Assembly: GCF_900182665.1 (NCBI RefSeq)
Contig: NZ_FXTL01000023.1
Location: forward strand, 1 to 37,916
DNA length: 37,916 bases
From: Propioniciclava tarda
GTDB taxonomy: Bacteria > Actinomycetota > Actinomycetes > Propionibacteriales > Propionibacteriaceae
Direction: 5' to 3'
Shown one piece after another: positions 24,292 to 32,145 of this stretch (its first letter is position 1; every line of letters begins with the position of its first letter). The translations under genes were made by a program, and so were the position numbers. The notes under the pieces were generated by a model. The model was not told where the DNA came from, did not search any database, and saw nothing but the letters and a program-made list of their open reading frames with translations.

Positions 24292-24426
24292 CTGGTGCCT
24301 TCTCTCGATCTCGGACGAGGGCGTCCGGGGGATGAAACCGTTGGACACTCTACGTCCGGCGTCCGACAAAACCGAGGTTGATCATTCAGCGGCTGTAGGA
24401 ATTCATCAGGGTGGCCGGCGTCCGGC

Positions 24427-24700
24427 TCAGTGCAGGAACTGCAGCGCGAACATCGCGGACATGCAGACGATGATCGCCGCGATCACCACGTAGTAGACCG
24501 AGGTCACGGCGCGGCCGGCCACGTACTCGCCCATGAGGCGTCGGTCGCGGGCGATGCCGGGGGCGTCCCTGCTGGCGGCGTCCATCCTGCCGCTGTCGAC
24601 GGCCTACTCGGTGTGCGACGTCGCGGGGCGTCCGGCCGCCCTGGACCCGCCAGCGCGCAGTGCCAGCCGACCAACCCCGCTTCACCCGTGACCAATACCC
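24427..24700. pseudogene. NRAMP-like metal-transporter fragments in opposite orientations
   Basis: On the minus strand from 24534 to 24427 there is a short piece (RRLMGEYVAGRAVTSV, then YYVVIAAIIVCMSAMFAL, stop) that looks like the last helix of an NRAMP-type divalent-metal transporter. On the plus strand from about 24555 to 24660 a different piece (ASLLAASILPLSTAYSVCDV) resembles the conserved PLSTAY-VCE helix of the same family. They face each other, which would need an inversion after gene decay. Identification rests on short motifs recalled from memory, so confidence is low. Confidence 0.35.
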
Positions 24701-24758
24701 GTTGCGTCATGTTCACCTCGGCCAGTCGGCGACCGTAGGCGGGGGTAGGTTCGTGGCC

Positions 24759-25808
24759 GTGTGCGAGTACTGCGGCTGCCGAGAGATCCCGCTGATCGGA
24801 CGGCTCTCCGAAGAGCACTACCAAGCCGTCGACGCGTTGGGCGTGCTGCGGCGGGCGATCGAGAGTTCGGACGCCGTCGCCGTGGGTTCGGCGGTGGTCG
24901 CGTTGCGCGAGGAGTTGATCACGCACAACGAGTCCGAGGAGGCGGGGCTGTTCTTGGAGCTCGGGCGGGACGAGTACTTCGCGCCGACGATCGCGGAGTT
25001 GCTGGAGCAACATGTTCAGTTTCGGGTCCTGCTGGACCGGATTGCGGGCGGCGACTGGGCGGCGTACGACGAGCTTGAGGACACGCTGCGGCACCACATC
25101 GACCGCGAGGAGAACGGTCTGTTCCCGGCCACGGCGGTCGCGGTCGACGGCGACGTCTGGACTGAGATCGACCGGTTGACCCACGCGTTCAACCACGAGC
25201 GCGGGCGCGAGCACGGGCACACCGAGGCCGAGGCGCTCCAGGCGCGACGCGGTGACGCGGGGCACCGAAAGAGCCCCGCCGGCGATGAGGATTCGACGGT
25301 GACAAAGCAGGCGGACGAGCGGGGGCACACCGCGACCCACACACGGGCACCCGCCCCGCGGGGCAGGCGCGATCTAGTGGTGAAACTGGCCGAGGGATTC
25401 GTCCTGCGGCCAGCGAAGCTCGACGATGCGGCGTCCCTGTTTGCCCTCTGGGCCCAGGCGGGGCTCCACGTGGGGCGTCCCGAATCGGTGGTAGAAGACC
25501 TGGCGGGGGTGCTAGCCCTGCACCCGCAACTGGTGCTCGTCGCGGTGGCTGGCGACTCGATCGTGGGGAGCGTCCTGGGCACCTGGGACGGTCGGCGCGG
25601 CTGGATCAATCGCCTCGCGACCAGGCCAGATTGGCAGGGACGCGGTGTGGCGTCCGCGCTGCTGACGGCCGTCGAGGACGGCGTCCGCGCGTTGGGCGGT
25701 GGCAAGGTGAACCTGCTGATCGAGGCCGACAACTACGACGTCGTGAGCTACTACGAGGGGCGCGGCTATGCGACCGACGACCTGATCTTCATGGAGAAGT
25801 ACCTGTAG
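24759..25808 (+). CDS. Hemerythrin-GNAT fusion protein
   Basis: 349 residues in one open frame. Residues 1-145 form a hemerythrin HHE domain: the start VCEYCGCREIP is typical of actinobacterial members, and the diiron ligands are apparent in SEEHYQAV, ITHNESEEAGLFLE, LLEQHVQF and LRHHIDREENGLFP. A His/Glu/Arg-rich linker (about 150-200) follows. Residues about 205-349 are a GNAT acetyltransferase (GFVLRPAKLDDAASLFALW, WINRLATRPDWQGRGVASAL with the acetyl-CoA loop, YYEGRGYATDDLIFMEKYL). A GTG at about 25300 with GAGGA just upstream could start the GNAT part separately, since no stop divides the two. GTG 24759 is chosen by family N-terminus; 24753 is possible. Confidence 0.82.
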   Translation: MCEYCGCREIPLIGRLSEEHYQAVDALGVLRRAIESSDAVAVGSAVVALREELITHNESEEAGLFLELGRDEYFAPTIAELLEQHVQFRVLLDRIAGGDWAAYDELEDTLRHHIDREENGLFPATAVAVDGDVWTEIDRLTHAFNHERGREHGHTEAEALQARRGDAGHRKSPAGDEDSTVTKQADERGHTATHTRAPAPRGRRDLVVKLAEGFVLRPAKLDDAASLFALWAQAGLHVGRPESVVEDLAGVLALHPQLVLVAVAGDSIVGSVLGTWDGRRGWINRLATRPDWQGRGVASALLTAVEDGVRALGGGKVNLLIEADNYDVVSYYEGRGYATDDLIFMEKYL

Positions 25809-25871
25809 GACCCTGGAAGGCCCGCGGCCATGCCTGATCCTTGCGCTGGTCCACCGCACCTTTGGGAGGGT

Positions 25872-25954
25872 CAACCCGATTTTGCGCACTCTCAACGCAC
25901 CGAACCGCGCAAACGCACGCCAAAGCGACCCTGAGAGGGACCAAAACCGGGTTG
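25872..25954. repeat. Dispersed intergenic palindrome, copy 2
   Basis: Left arm CAACCCGATTTTG, then CACTCTCAAC (25872-25896). Right arm CTGAGAGGGACC followed by AAAACCGGGTTG (25931-25954). It fills the gap between the hemerythrin-GNAT gene and the DUF1345 gene. Confidence 0.8.
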
Positions 25955-26010
25955 CGGCCGCCAGCGCCGCCGCCGGTGCTTTTGTCCGTGGTCGGGAGCA
26001 TCATGAGGCC

Positions 26011-26667
26011 ATGCACCGAGGTTTCAGCCACACGACGCTCTTCCGCATGATCGTCGCCGGCATCTTGGGCGTGGTCGTCGCCGTCGCGGCCGGCACGCTC
26101 ACGCACACGACGGCCGGGGTCCTGATCGGGTGGATCGCCGCTGGGGCGTCCTTCTCCCTCTGGACGTGGCTCGTGGTCGGCCGCCTCAGCCCCGAGCGCA
26201 CGAAGACCCACGCCCTGCGCGAGGATCCCGGCAGGGCCGTCGGGGACCTGGTCCTGCTGATCGCGAGCCTCGGCGGGGTGGTCGCGGTCGGGGTCCTGCT
26301 GGTGGCGTCCCGGGGCAAGCAGGGTCAGGACGCCGCCGCCATCGTCGGCATCCTGTCGGTGGCGACCTCGTGGTGCGTCGTGAACACGCTGTACATGCTT
26401 CGGTACGCGCGCGAGTACTTCGGCACGCGCCCCGGCGGGGTCGACTTCAACTCCGACGATGACCCCGACGACGATTCACCCGACTACGGCGACTTCGCCT
26501 ATCTGGCCTTCACGATCGGCATGACCTATCAGGTGTCCGACACCACGTTCACCAACAAGCTCATGCGCCACACGGCCTTGCGGCATGCCTTGTTGTCGTT
26601 CGTCCTGGGCGCGATCGTGATCGCGTCCACGATCAACCTGGTCTCGCAGCTGGCCAGTTCCGGGTAA
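26011..26667 (+). CDS. DUF1345 family membrane protein
   Basis: 218 residues with five or so membrane segments (MIVAGILGVVVAVAAGTLTH; VLIGWIAAGASFSLWTWLVV; DLVLLIASLGGVVAVGVLLV; IVGILSVATSWCVVNTLYML; LLSFVLGAIVIASTINLVSQ). The motif VNTLYMLRYAREYF, then DFAYLAFTIGMTYQVSDT, is the hallmark of the DUF1345 family, whose function is unknown. An acidic loop (NSDDDPDDDSPDYGD) lies before that motif. ATG at 26011 has a weak GAGCATCATGAGG region upstream. Confidence 0.88.
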   Translation: MHRGFSHTTLFRMIVAGILGVVVAVAAGTLTHTTAGVLIGWIAAGASFSLWTWLVVGRLSPERTKTHALREDPGRAVGDLVLLIASLGGVVAVGVLLVASRGKQGQDAAAIVGILSVATSWCVVNTLYMLRYAREYFGTRPGGVDFNSDDDPDDDSPDYGDFAYLAFTIGMTYQVSDTTFTNKLMRHTALRHALLSFVLGAIVIASTINLVSQLASSG

Positions 26668-26828
26668 CCGGTGGATGGGAGCTCGCTGCCGCCTACCGCG
26701 TCGTAGCGGCGTCGCGTCGAGGGCCTGATCAGCCGCGATCTGCGGCAGCCAGCCGTCGGCCCAGTCCGGCTTCGGGGGCCAGCCAGGCGATGGTCTGATC
26801 GACCGGTGCCGGGCCAAGCGGCGGGCGG

Positions 26829-27350
26829 TCAGCCGATCGGTGTCCGCCAACCTTGGCACAGGCCGCGGACGTAGGCGGCCTGTCCGGCGTGCTGGGCGGC
26901 GTCGTCGACGATCGAGACCAGGCGGACGCCGCGGGTGACGTGCGGCGTCCAACGGGTGTCGACGATGTCGTCGAGGCTGGCCAGATCGAGGCCAGCTAGG
27001 TAGCCGACGGTGGCGTCCGTCGCGGCGTCCAGGTAGCCGGCGAGCAGGGCGACGTCGCTGACGACGACCTTGGCGACCTCGTCCGGACGCTGCCCGTAGC
27101 CCATCGCTTCCCGGGGCAGGTCGAGGGCGAACCGGTCGACCCAGCCGTCGCGCAGCCAGACATCGTCGCCGCCGAGGTGCGCGATCTGGACGTCCTGCTG
27201 CCGGGCGAGGTGCCAGACCAGCCAGGTGACCGAGTTGCAGTGCTCGGTGGGACGCCAGTTGGCGTCCTCGGCGCTCAGCCCGTCCAGCACCTGGTGGCAC
27301 ACCTCGCGGCTGCGTCCGATGCCGTCGATGAGGATGTCTCGAACGTCCAT
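26829..27350 (-). CDS. DinB/DUF664-family protein
   Basis: 173 residues. It is a four-helix-bundle enzyme of the DinB superfamily, many of which are metal-dependent thiol transferases using mycothiol or bacillithiol. Seen are SREVCHQVLDGLSAEDANWR, CNSVTWLVWHLARQQDVQIA (metal-binding His region), WVDRFALDLPREAMGYGQR and DDAAQHAGQAAYVRGLCQGW (second His region). Substrate unknown. ATG 27350 is preceded by GGAGACCACC. Downstream, 26668-26828 holds only a short coding-like piece on the minus strand (DGWLPQIAADQALDATPLRR) that I cannot assign. Confidence 0.85.
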   Translation of the reverse strand: MDVRDILIDGIGRSREVCHQVLDGLSAEDANWRPTEHCNSVTWLVWHLARQQDVQIAHLGGDDVWLRDGWVDRFALDLPREAMGYGQRPDEVAKVVVSDVALLAGYLDAATDATVGYLAGLDLASLDDIVDTRWTPHVTRGVRLVSIVDDAAQHAGQAAYVRGLCQGWRTPIG

Positions 27351-27441
27351 GGTGGTCTCCTTCGTCGCCCGCGTCGGGATGGCGTGAGCCTAACCCTTCC
27401 CCCCGGACGCCACGGTGCCTAGGGTCGATGCAGGAGGCGTC

Positions 27442-28329
27442 ATGAACACCGAGCAGCTCAGGAGGGTCCGCGACGGGGTGGGCTTCTTCGCCGCCCTCGA
27501 CCAGTCGGGCGGCAGCACGCCGAAGGCACTCGCGACGTACGGCGTCCCGGAGTCGGCGTACACCGACGAGGCGTCCATGTTCGACCTGATCCACGCCATG
27601 CGGACGCGACTCATGGTCAGCCCGGCGTTCGACGGCGACAAGATCCTGGGCGCGATCCTGTTCGAACAGACCATGGACCGCGACGTCGCCGGCCTGCCCG
27701 CCGCCGACTACTTGTGGGAGCGCAAGGGAATCGTCCCCTTCGTGAAGGTCGACCAGGGCCTCGCGGCCGAGGCCGACGGCGTCCAACTCATGAAGCCGCT
27801 CGACAAGCTGGACGCCCTCCTCGCCCGCGCCGTCGCCGCGCGCGTGTTCGGCACCAAGATGCGCTCGGTCATCTCGGCGGCGAACCCGGTCGGCATCGCG
27901 GCCGTCGTCGCGCAGCAGTTCGAGGTCGGACGCCGCATCGCCGACGCCGGACTCGTCCCCATCATCGAGCCCGAGACCACCATCACCGCACCCGACCGGG
28001 CGGCGTCCGAGGCGCTCTTGAAGGACGCCCTCCTCGCGGGACTCGACGCCTGGCCCGCCGACCGGCCCGTCATGTTCAAGGTGTCGATCCCGGCGGTGGA
28101 CGGGTTCTGGTCCGACCTGATCGCCCACCCGAAGGTGCTCCGCGTCGTCGCGCTGTCGGGTGGCTTTTCGCAGGCGGACGCCGACGCGCGGCTCGTCCGC
28201 AACCCCGGGCTGATCGCCTCCTTCAGCCGCGCGCTCGAGGAGGGACTGACCGCCCAGCAGACCGACGCCGAATTCGACGACACCCTCGCGGCGTCCGTCG
28301 CGGCCATCTACGCGGCGTCCGCGACGTGA
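27442..28329 (+). CDS. fda: Class I fructose-bisphosphate aldolase
   Basis: 295 residues. It cleaves fructose 1,6-bisphosphate to dihydroxyacetone phosphate and glyceraldehyde 3-phosphate through a Schiff base. Typical segments: GVGFFAALDQSGGSTPKAL, SPAFDGDKILGAILFEQTMD, GIVPFVKVDQGL, FGTKMRSVI, LVPIIEPETTI (the EPE catalytic region), PVMFKVSIPAVDGFW (probable Schiff-base Lys) and VVALSGGFSQADADARL. The length matches the bacterial short class I type. AGGAGG lies 6 bases before ATG 27442. Its stop overlaps the next start (GTGA), so it is coupled to the acetyltransferase that follows. Confidence 0.94.
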   Translation: MNTEQLRRVRDGVGFFAALDQSGGSTPKALATYGVPESAYTDEASMFDLIHAMRTRLMVSPAFDGDKILGAILFEQTMDRDVAGLPAADYLWERKGIVPFVKVDQGLAAEADGVQLMKPLDKLDALLARAVAARVFGTKMRSVISAANPVGIAAVVAQQFEVGRRIADAGLVPIIEPETTITAPDRAASEALLKDALLAGLDAWPADRPVMFKVSIPAVDGFWSDLIAHPKVLRVVALSGGFSQADADARLVRNPGLIASFSRALEEGLTAQQTDAEFDDTLAASVAAIYAASAT

Positions 28330-28799
28330 ACGTCGGCGTCCGGCTGTTCGCCGAAGAGGACGCGACCGCCGTCGCCGCCCTGATCCGAACGACGCTGCTT
28401 ACCAGCAACGCCGCCGACTACCCGCGCGAAGAGCTGGAGACCATCGCCGAGTGGTACAGCGCCGAGGGGCTGGTCAGTCGGATCGGCCACTGCCAGCGCA
28501 TCGTCGCGGTGACGCGGGACGCCACGCGCGAGGTCCTCGGCACGGCGGCGCGGCGCGAAAACCACCTGGAGGGGTTCTTCGTGCGCCCGTCCTGGCAGGG
28601 GCGCGGGGTCGGCGAACTGCTGCTGTCGACCCTCGAGGACGCCGCGCGGGCCGACGCCATGCGGGTGCTCTGGCTGGAGTCCAGCCTGACCGCCGTGGGG
28701 TTCTACGAGAAGGCCGGATTCGCTCGCATCGGCGAGGCCCGCGACCTCGGCGACGGGCTCGTCGTCGAGATGCGCAAACGGCTCGACGAGGCCTCTTGA
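28326..28799 (+). CDS. GNAT-family N-acetyltransferase
   Basis: 157 residues from GTG 28326, which overlaps the aldolase stop by 4 bases. It has a GNAT fold: VNVGVRLFAEEDATAVAALI at the start, the acetyl-CoA loop in FFVRPSWQGRGVGELLLSTL, and LWLESSLTAVGFYEKAGFAR at the end. DYPREELETIAEWYSAEGLV in the middle suggests a small-molecule acceptor, but the substrate cannot be read. Overlap with the aldolase implies co-translation, not necessarily a shared pathway. Confidence 0.88.
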   Translation: MNVGVRLFAEEDATAVAALIRTTLLTSNAADYPREELETIAEWYSAEGLVSRIGHCQRIVAVTRDATREVLGTAARRENHLEGFFVRPSWQGRGVGELLLSTLEDAARADAMRVLWLESSLTAVGFYEKAGFARIGEARDLGDGLVVEMRKRLDEAS

Positions 28800-28821
28800 C
28801 CGTCTGACTACCTTTCTTGCT

Positions 28822-29025
28822 ATGAGTGACGCCTTCGCCGAGGCCATCAGCAGCGACGACTCCCCCGCGCCGGAGCCGTCCGCGGCGCGCATCCCGCTGC
28901 TCGGAGACCCCGCCACTGAGGGCAACGAGCACCTGCTCGACGAGTTGGACACCGACGGCGCCGATCCCGAGGTGCTCGCCGACGACATCCACTTCCCGCT
29001 GTCGAACAGCGACGTCCAGAACTAA
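28822..29025 (+). CDS. Small acidic hypothetical protein
   Basis: 67 residues, strongly acidic (MSDAFAEAISSDDSPAPEPS; later EHLLDELDTDGADPEVLADD), without membrane segment or signal peptide. It starts 22 bases after the GNAT stop, with no Shine-Dalgarno sequence. A TACCTT hexamer about 8 bases upstream would fit a -10 box for a leaderless transcript, but no -35 is seen. The codon use looks real. I do not recognise the family. Confidence 0.5.
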   Translation: MSDAFAEAISSDDSPAPEPSAARIPLLGDPATEGNEHLLDELDTDGADPEVLADDIHFPLSNSDVQN

Positions 29026-29276
29026 CCGCTGGATGCTCGGGGCTGTCCCCGCTCCCCTGAACCGGTTGAACTCAGCCGCTCATCCCTGAGCAATCCCGGC
29101 TCACACCGGAGGCTGGTCGTTCCTGCTCTCGGCGCTGTTCGCGGGAGGCATCGCCGCGGCCTACGGGCTGACGAGACAGCTGCGGAGGCAGTTGGCCCCT
29201 GCGGCCGTCACGGCCGTGTGGCCTCACCTGACCGATGACCGGTGGCGAGCGGCGGGTCGCCGTAGGGGTTGGCGTC
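29026..29276. other. Intergenic stretch with an orphan membrane-helix fragment
   Basis: On the plus strand about 29098-29200 reads GGWSFLLSALFAGGIAAAYG then LTRQLRRQLAP, a membrane helix followed by basic residues, without a start codon. It converges on the ligase gene. It is probably a remnant of a membrane protein. Nothing else is visible. Confidence 0.3.
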
Positions 29277-30812
29277 CTACTCGTCTGGTTGAGCGCGCGA
29301 CGCGAGCGCGCGGACGGTGTCGATCGTGTCGGCGTCCGCGGCCTGCTTGTCGTGGCGGTACCGGACGACGCGGGCGAACCTGAGAGCGAAGCCACCCGGG
29401 TAGCGGGTCGAGCGCTGCAGCCCGTCGAACGCGATCTCGACCACCTGCTCGGGGCGCACCTTGACGACCCAATCGCCCTTGTCTGTGGCCAACTCGAGGA
29501 AGCGCTCGGTCTGCCAGGCGAGCATCTCGTCCGTCATGCCTTTGAACGTCTTGCCCAGCATGACGAACCCGCCGGTGTGCGGATCACGGGCGCCGAGATG
29601 GATGTTCGAGAGCTTGCCGCGGCGGCGTCCGCTACCCCACTCGACGGCCAAGACGACCAGATCGAGCGTGTGCACCGGCTTGACCTTGACCCACTCGGAG
29701 CCGCGGCGTCCGGCTGCGTAGGGAGCGGCCAGGTTCTTGACGACCACGCCCTCGTGACCTTGAGCGAGGATGCTTCGGGCGAAGGCGTCCGCGGCGGCGG
29801 CGTCCGACGTGACGAGACGCTCCACCAGGAAGGCCGGCGGGACGGCGGCGACGAGTGCGGAATAGCGCCCCGACAAGGGCAGATCGATGAGCGAACGGCC
29901 GTCGATCGCGAGGGCGTCGAAGAACCACGGCGTCAGCGCCAACGGACGCGTCCCCTTGCTGGCCGAGGAAGACGCCGTGTCCTGGAAGGCGTGGGGGCGA
30001 CCGGACGCGTCCAGGGCGAGCGCCTCGCCGTCGAGGATGGCGCTCGTGACGCGCAGCGAGCGGACGGCGTCCACGATCTCGGGGAGGCGTCCGGTGACGT
30101 CGTCGAGGGACCGGGTGAAGAGGCGGACGGTGTCGCCGTCCTTGTGGGCCTGCAGCCTGATGCCGTCGAGCTTGGCCTCGACGGCGACCGGGGAGCCGTC
30201 CGGGGCGGCCTTCAGCAGGGCCTCGGCGACCGTCGGCGAGGACGACGCGAGCATCGGGCGCACCCCGACGCCAAGGGTGAGGTTGAAGGCGGCCAGAGCT
30301 GGGAGTCCGCCGGTAAGGGCGGCACGGGCGATGGCGGGGGTCGAACCGGCCAGCATCGAGGCGCGGCGGACGGCGGCGGCCGGGAGATCGGAGGCCGCGG
30401 CGACGGCGTCCAGGAGGAGTCCGTCGAGGGCGCCCTGGCGAACCTCACCGGCGACCAGGGCGGCGAGGTAGCGCTGCTCCGGCTCGGTCGCGCGGCTCAT
30501 GAGCGCGGCGAATTCGGCGGTGCGTTGGGTGGCGGAACCTGGTCCTGACAAGGTGCTGAGGTGCTCAAACAGCTCATCGACCTCGGCTAGCACCAGGGTC
30601 GGCTGGGTGGCGGGCTCGGGCAGGCGGGCGAGCGACGCGTAGCCGAGACCGGTGCGTCGCTGGCGCAGGGACCCGCCCAGGTAAGAGGCCGCGATCTCGA
30701 CCTCGTCCGGGTCCGCGAGACGCAGCGCCTCGGCCAATGCGGCGACCTTCTTCAGCCTCGACCGGGTCGCGCCGACCGTCTCGGACGTGGTCGCCAGGTC
30801 ACTCAGCAGCAT
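29277..30812 (-). CDS. ligB: ATP-dependent DNA ligase, LigB type
   Basis: 511 residues, as in mycobacterial LigB (507). The N-terminal DNA-binding helical region (LATTSETVGATRSRLKKVAA) precedes the nucleotidyltransferase domain. The adenylated Lys is in motif I, AVEAKLDGIRLQAHK; later motifs are LFTRSLDDVTGRLPE, AILDGEALALD, FFDALAIDGRSL, GHEGVVVKNLAAPYAAGRRG and EWVKVKPVHTLDLVVLAVEW. An OB-fold follows (TGGFVMLGKTFKGMTDEML). It seals nicks in DNA using ATP. It is an accessory ligase in actinobacteria, where NAD-dependent LigA is essential. No nuclease or primase domain is fused, so it is not LigD. ATG at 30812. Confidence 0.95.
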   Translation of the reverse strand: MLLSDLATTSETVGATRSRLKKVAALAEALRLADPDEVEIAASYLGGSLRQRRTGLGYASLARLPEPATQPTLVLAEVDELFEHLSTLSGPGSATQRTAEFAALMSRATEPEQRYLAALVAGEVRQGALDGLLLDAVAAASDLPAAAVRRASMLAGSTPAIARAALTGGLPALAAFNLTLGVGVRPMLASSSPTVAEALLKAAPDGSPVAVEAKLDGIRLQAHKDGDTVRLFTRSLDDVTGRLPEIVDAVRSLRVTSAILDGEALALDASGRPHAFQDTASSSASKGTRPLALTPWFFDALAIDGRSLIDLPLSGRYSALVAAVPPAFLVERLVTSDAAAADAFARSILAQGHEGVVVKNLAAPYAAGRRGSEWVKVKPVHTLDLVVLAVEWGSGRRRGKLSNIHLGARDPHTGGFVMLGKTFKGMTDEMLAWQTERFLELATDKGDWVVKVRPEQVVEIAFDGLQRSTRYPGGFALRFARVVRYRHDKQAADADTIDTVRALASRAQPDE

Positions 30813-30837
30813 CGGGCCATTGTTGCTCGTCCGGACC

Positions 30838-30921
30838 CGACCCGGAATACGTCCCTCTCACGGAGGTCCGGGGCGTGGTTTCGACCGATTGGCGCGCTGA
30901 GAGGGACGAAAACCGGGTTGG
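30838..30921. repeat. Dispersed intergenic palindrome, copy 3
   Basis: Left arm ACCCGGAATACGTCCCTCTCA (in two blocks, ending 30860) and right arm TGAGAGGGACG followed by AAAACCGGGTTG (30898-30921). The inner GTCCCTCTCA/TGAGAGGGAC pairing is perfect over 10 bp. It lies between the divergently oriented ends of ligB and the His-tailed transporter. Confidence 0.85.
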
Positions 30922-30984
30922 CGCGCTAATGGCCGGCCGAGGGTGGCTGTTCAGGACCCTGTCTAGCGACGAGCGAAGCGGGCG

Positions 30985-32025
30985 TCAGTGGTCGTGGCGG
31001 TGGTGGCTGTCGGGGTAGTGCTCGTGGACATGAGCCAGCGCTTCGTGATCGTGGGCGTGCGAGTGGCGGACGCCCGGCGCCACCGGGTGATCGTGGTCGT
31101 GCGCGTGATGCTCGTCATGGACGTGGGCGTGCTCGTGGCTGACCGCGTAGTGCTCGTGGGGGTGCTCATGGCGCTCGGTCAGGTGCAGCCACACGCCCAG
31201 CGCCATCAGGGACGCCGCAACGACGAGTCCCCAGGTCACGGGCTCGCCCAAGACGATCGCCAGCAGCCCACCGAAGAACGGCGCCACCGAGAAGTACGCG
31301 CCCGCGCGCGCCGTCCCGAGTTGCCGCAGACCGACCACGAACAGCGTCAGGCTGACGCCGTACGCCAGCAGCCCGACCAGCATGGCCGCCCCCACGGCCG
31401 GCGCCCCGGGCCACCGCGCACCCAACACCAGCGCGATCACCAGGTTCACCGGACCAGCCACCAGCCCCTTCACGGCGGCGAGCCACGTGGCGTCCGCGTG
31501 GGACACAGCCCTGGTCAGGTTGTTGTCGATCCCCCAGCACAGGCACGCCCCAAGGACGGCAAGGCTGGGCCACGGGCTGCCCAGCTCGATCCCGGACGGC
31601 ACGCTCAGCACCATCGCCCCCGCCACGATCGCGAGCATCCCCAGCGCCACCCGGCGGTCGACGTTCTCGCGGAACACCACCCACGCGAGCACCGCCGTGA
31701 ACACCCCCTCGGCGTTCAGCAGCAGCGAAGCCGCCGACGCGGGCAGCCCGACCAGTCCGACCATCAGCAGCACGGGTCCCAGGACGCCTCCGAACGCCAC
31801 CGCCCCCGCTAAGGGGAGCCGCGCGTCGGCGTCCAATCGAACGCGCGAAGCGCGCGTGACAAGCCGATACACTCCTAGTCCGACGCCGGATCCCAGGTAG
31901 AGCAGCCCGGCCAGCAGCCACGGCGAGACGTCGCCCAGGAGGAGCTTTGCAAGCGGCGTCCCGGCGCCGAACAGCAAGGCGGACGCCAGCGCCGCGCGGA
32001 CGCCCACGCTCCTCAGCCCGTTCAT
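30985..32025 (-). CDS. EamA/DMT transporter with His-rich tail
   Basis: 346 residues from ATG 32025 (MNGLRSVGVRAALASALLFG). Ten membrane segments in two EamA repeats (TPLAKLLLGDVSPWLLAGLL; CWGIDNNLTRAVSHADATW; GAYFSVAPFFGGLLAIVLGE). The last 60 residues are a soluble tail with many His (HEHPHEHYAVSHEHAHVHDE, HHAHDHDH, HEHYPDSHHRHDH), which should bind divalent metals such as zinc, nickel or cobalt. This tail is a known variant of the DMT family. The substrate is unknown; a metal or a metal-linked metabolite is a reasonable guess. Confidence 0.88.
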   Translation of the reverse strand: MNGLRSVGVRAALASALLFGAGTPLAKLLLGDVSPWLLAGLLYLGSGVGLGVYRLVTRASRVRLDADARLPLAGAVAFGGVLGPVLLMVGLVGLPASAASLLLNAEGVFTAVLAWVVFRENVDRRVALGMLAIVAGAMVLSVPSGIELGSPWPSLAVLGACLCWGIDNNLTRAVSHADATWLAAVKGLVAGPVNLVIALVLGARWPGAPAVGAAMLVGLLAYGVSLTLFVVGLRQLGTARAGAYFSVAPFFGGLLAIVLGEPVTWGLVVAASLMALGVWLHLTERHEHPHEHYAVSHEHAHVHDEHHAHDHDHPVAPGVRHSHAHDHEALAHVHEHYPDSHHRHDH

Positions 32026-32145
32026 GCGTCCATCATCGCGGTGGGGGGGTGAACCGCGCACGCTCGGGGGACGGCGGAGTCGTGACGATTGGCGTCCAAG
32101 GAACTCCCCTGCCGCCCTGTCGGACGTGCCGTCTAGGGTGGCGGC

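Noticed and set aside
28796-28827. TTGACC and TGCTAT spaced like a -35/-10 promoter before the small acidic gene.
   Set aside because: The -10 would overlap the ATG at 28822, so transcription would begin inside the coding region; probably chance.
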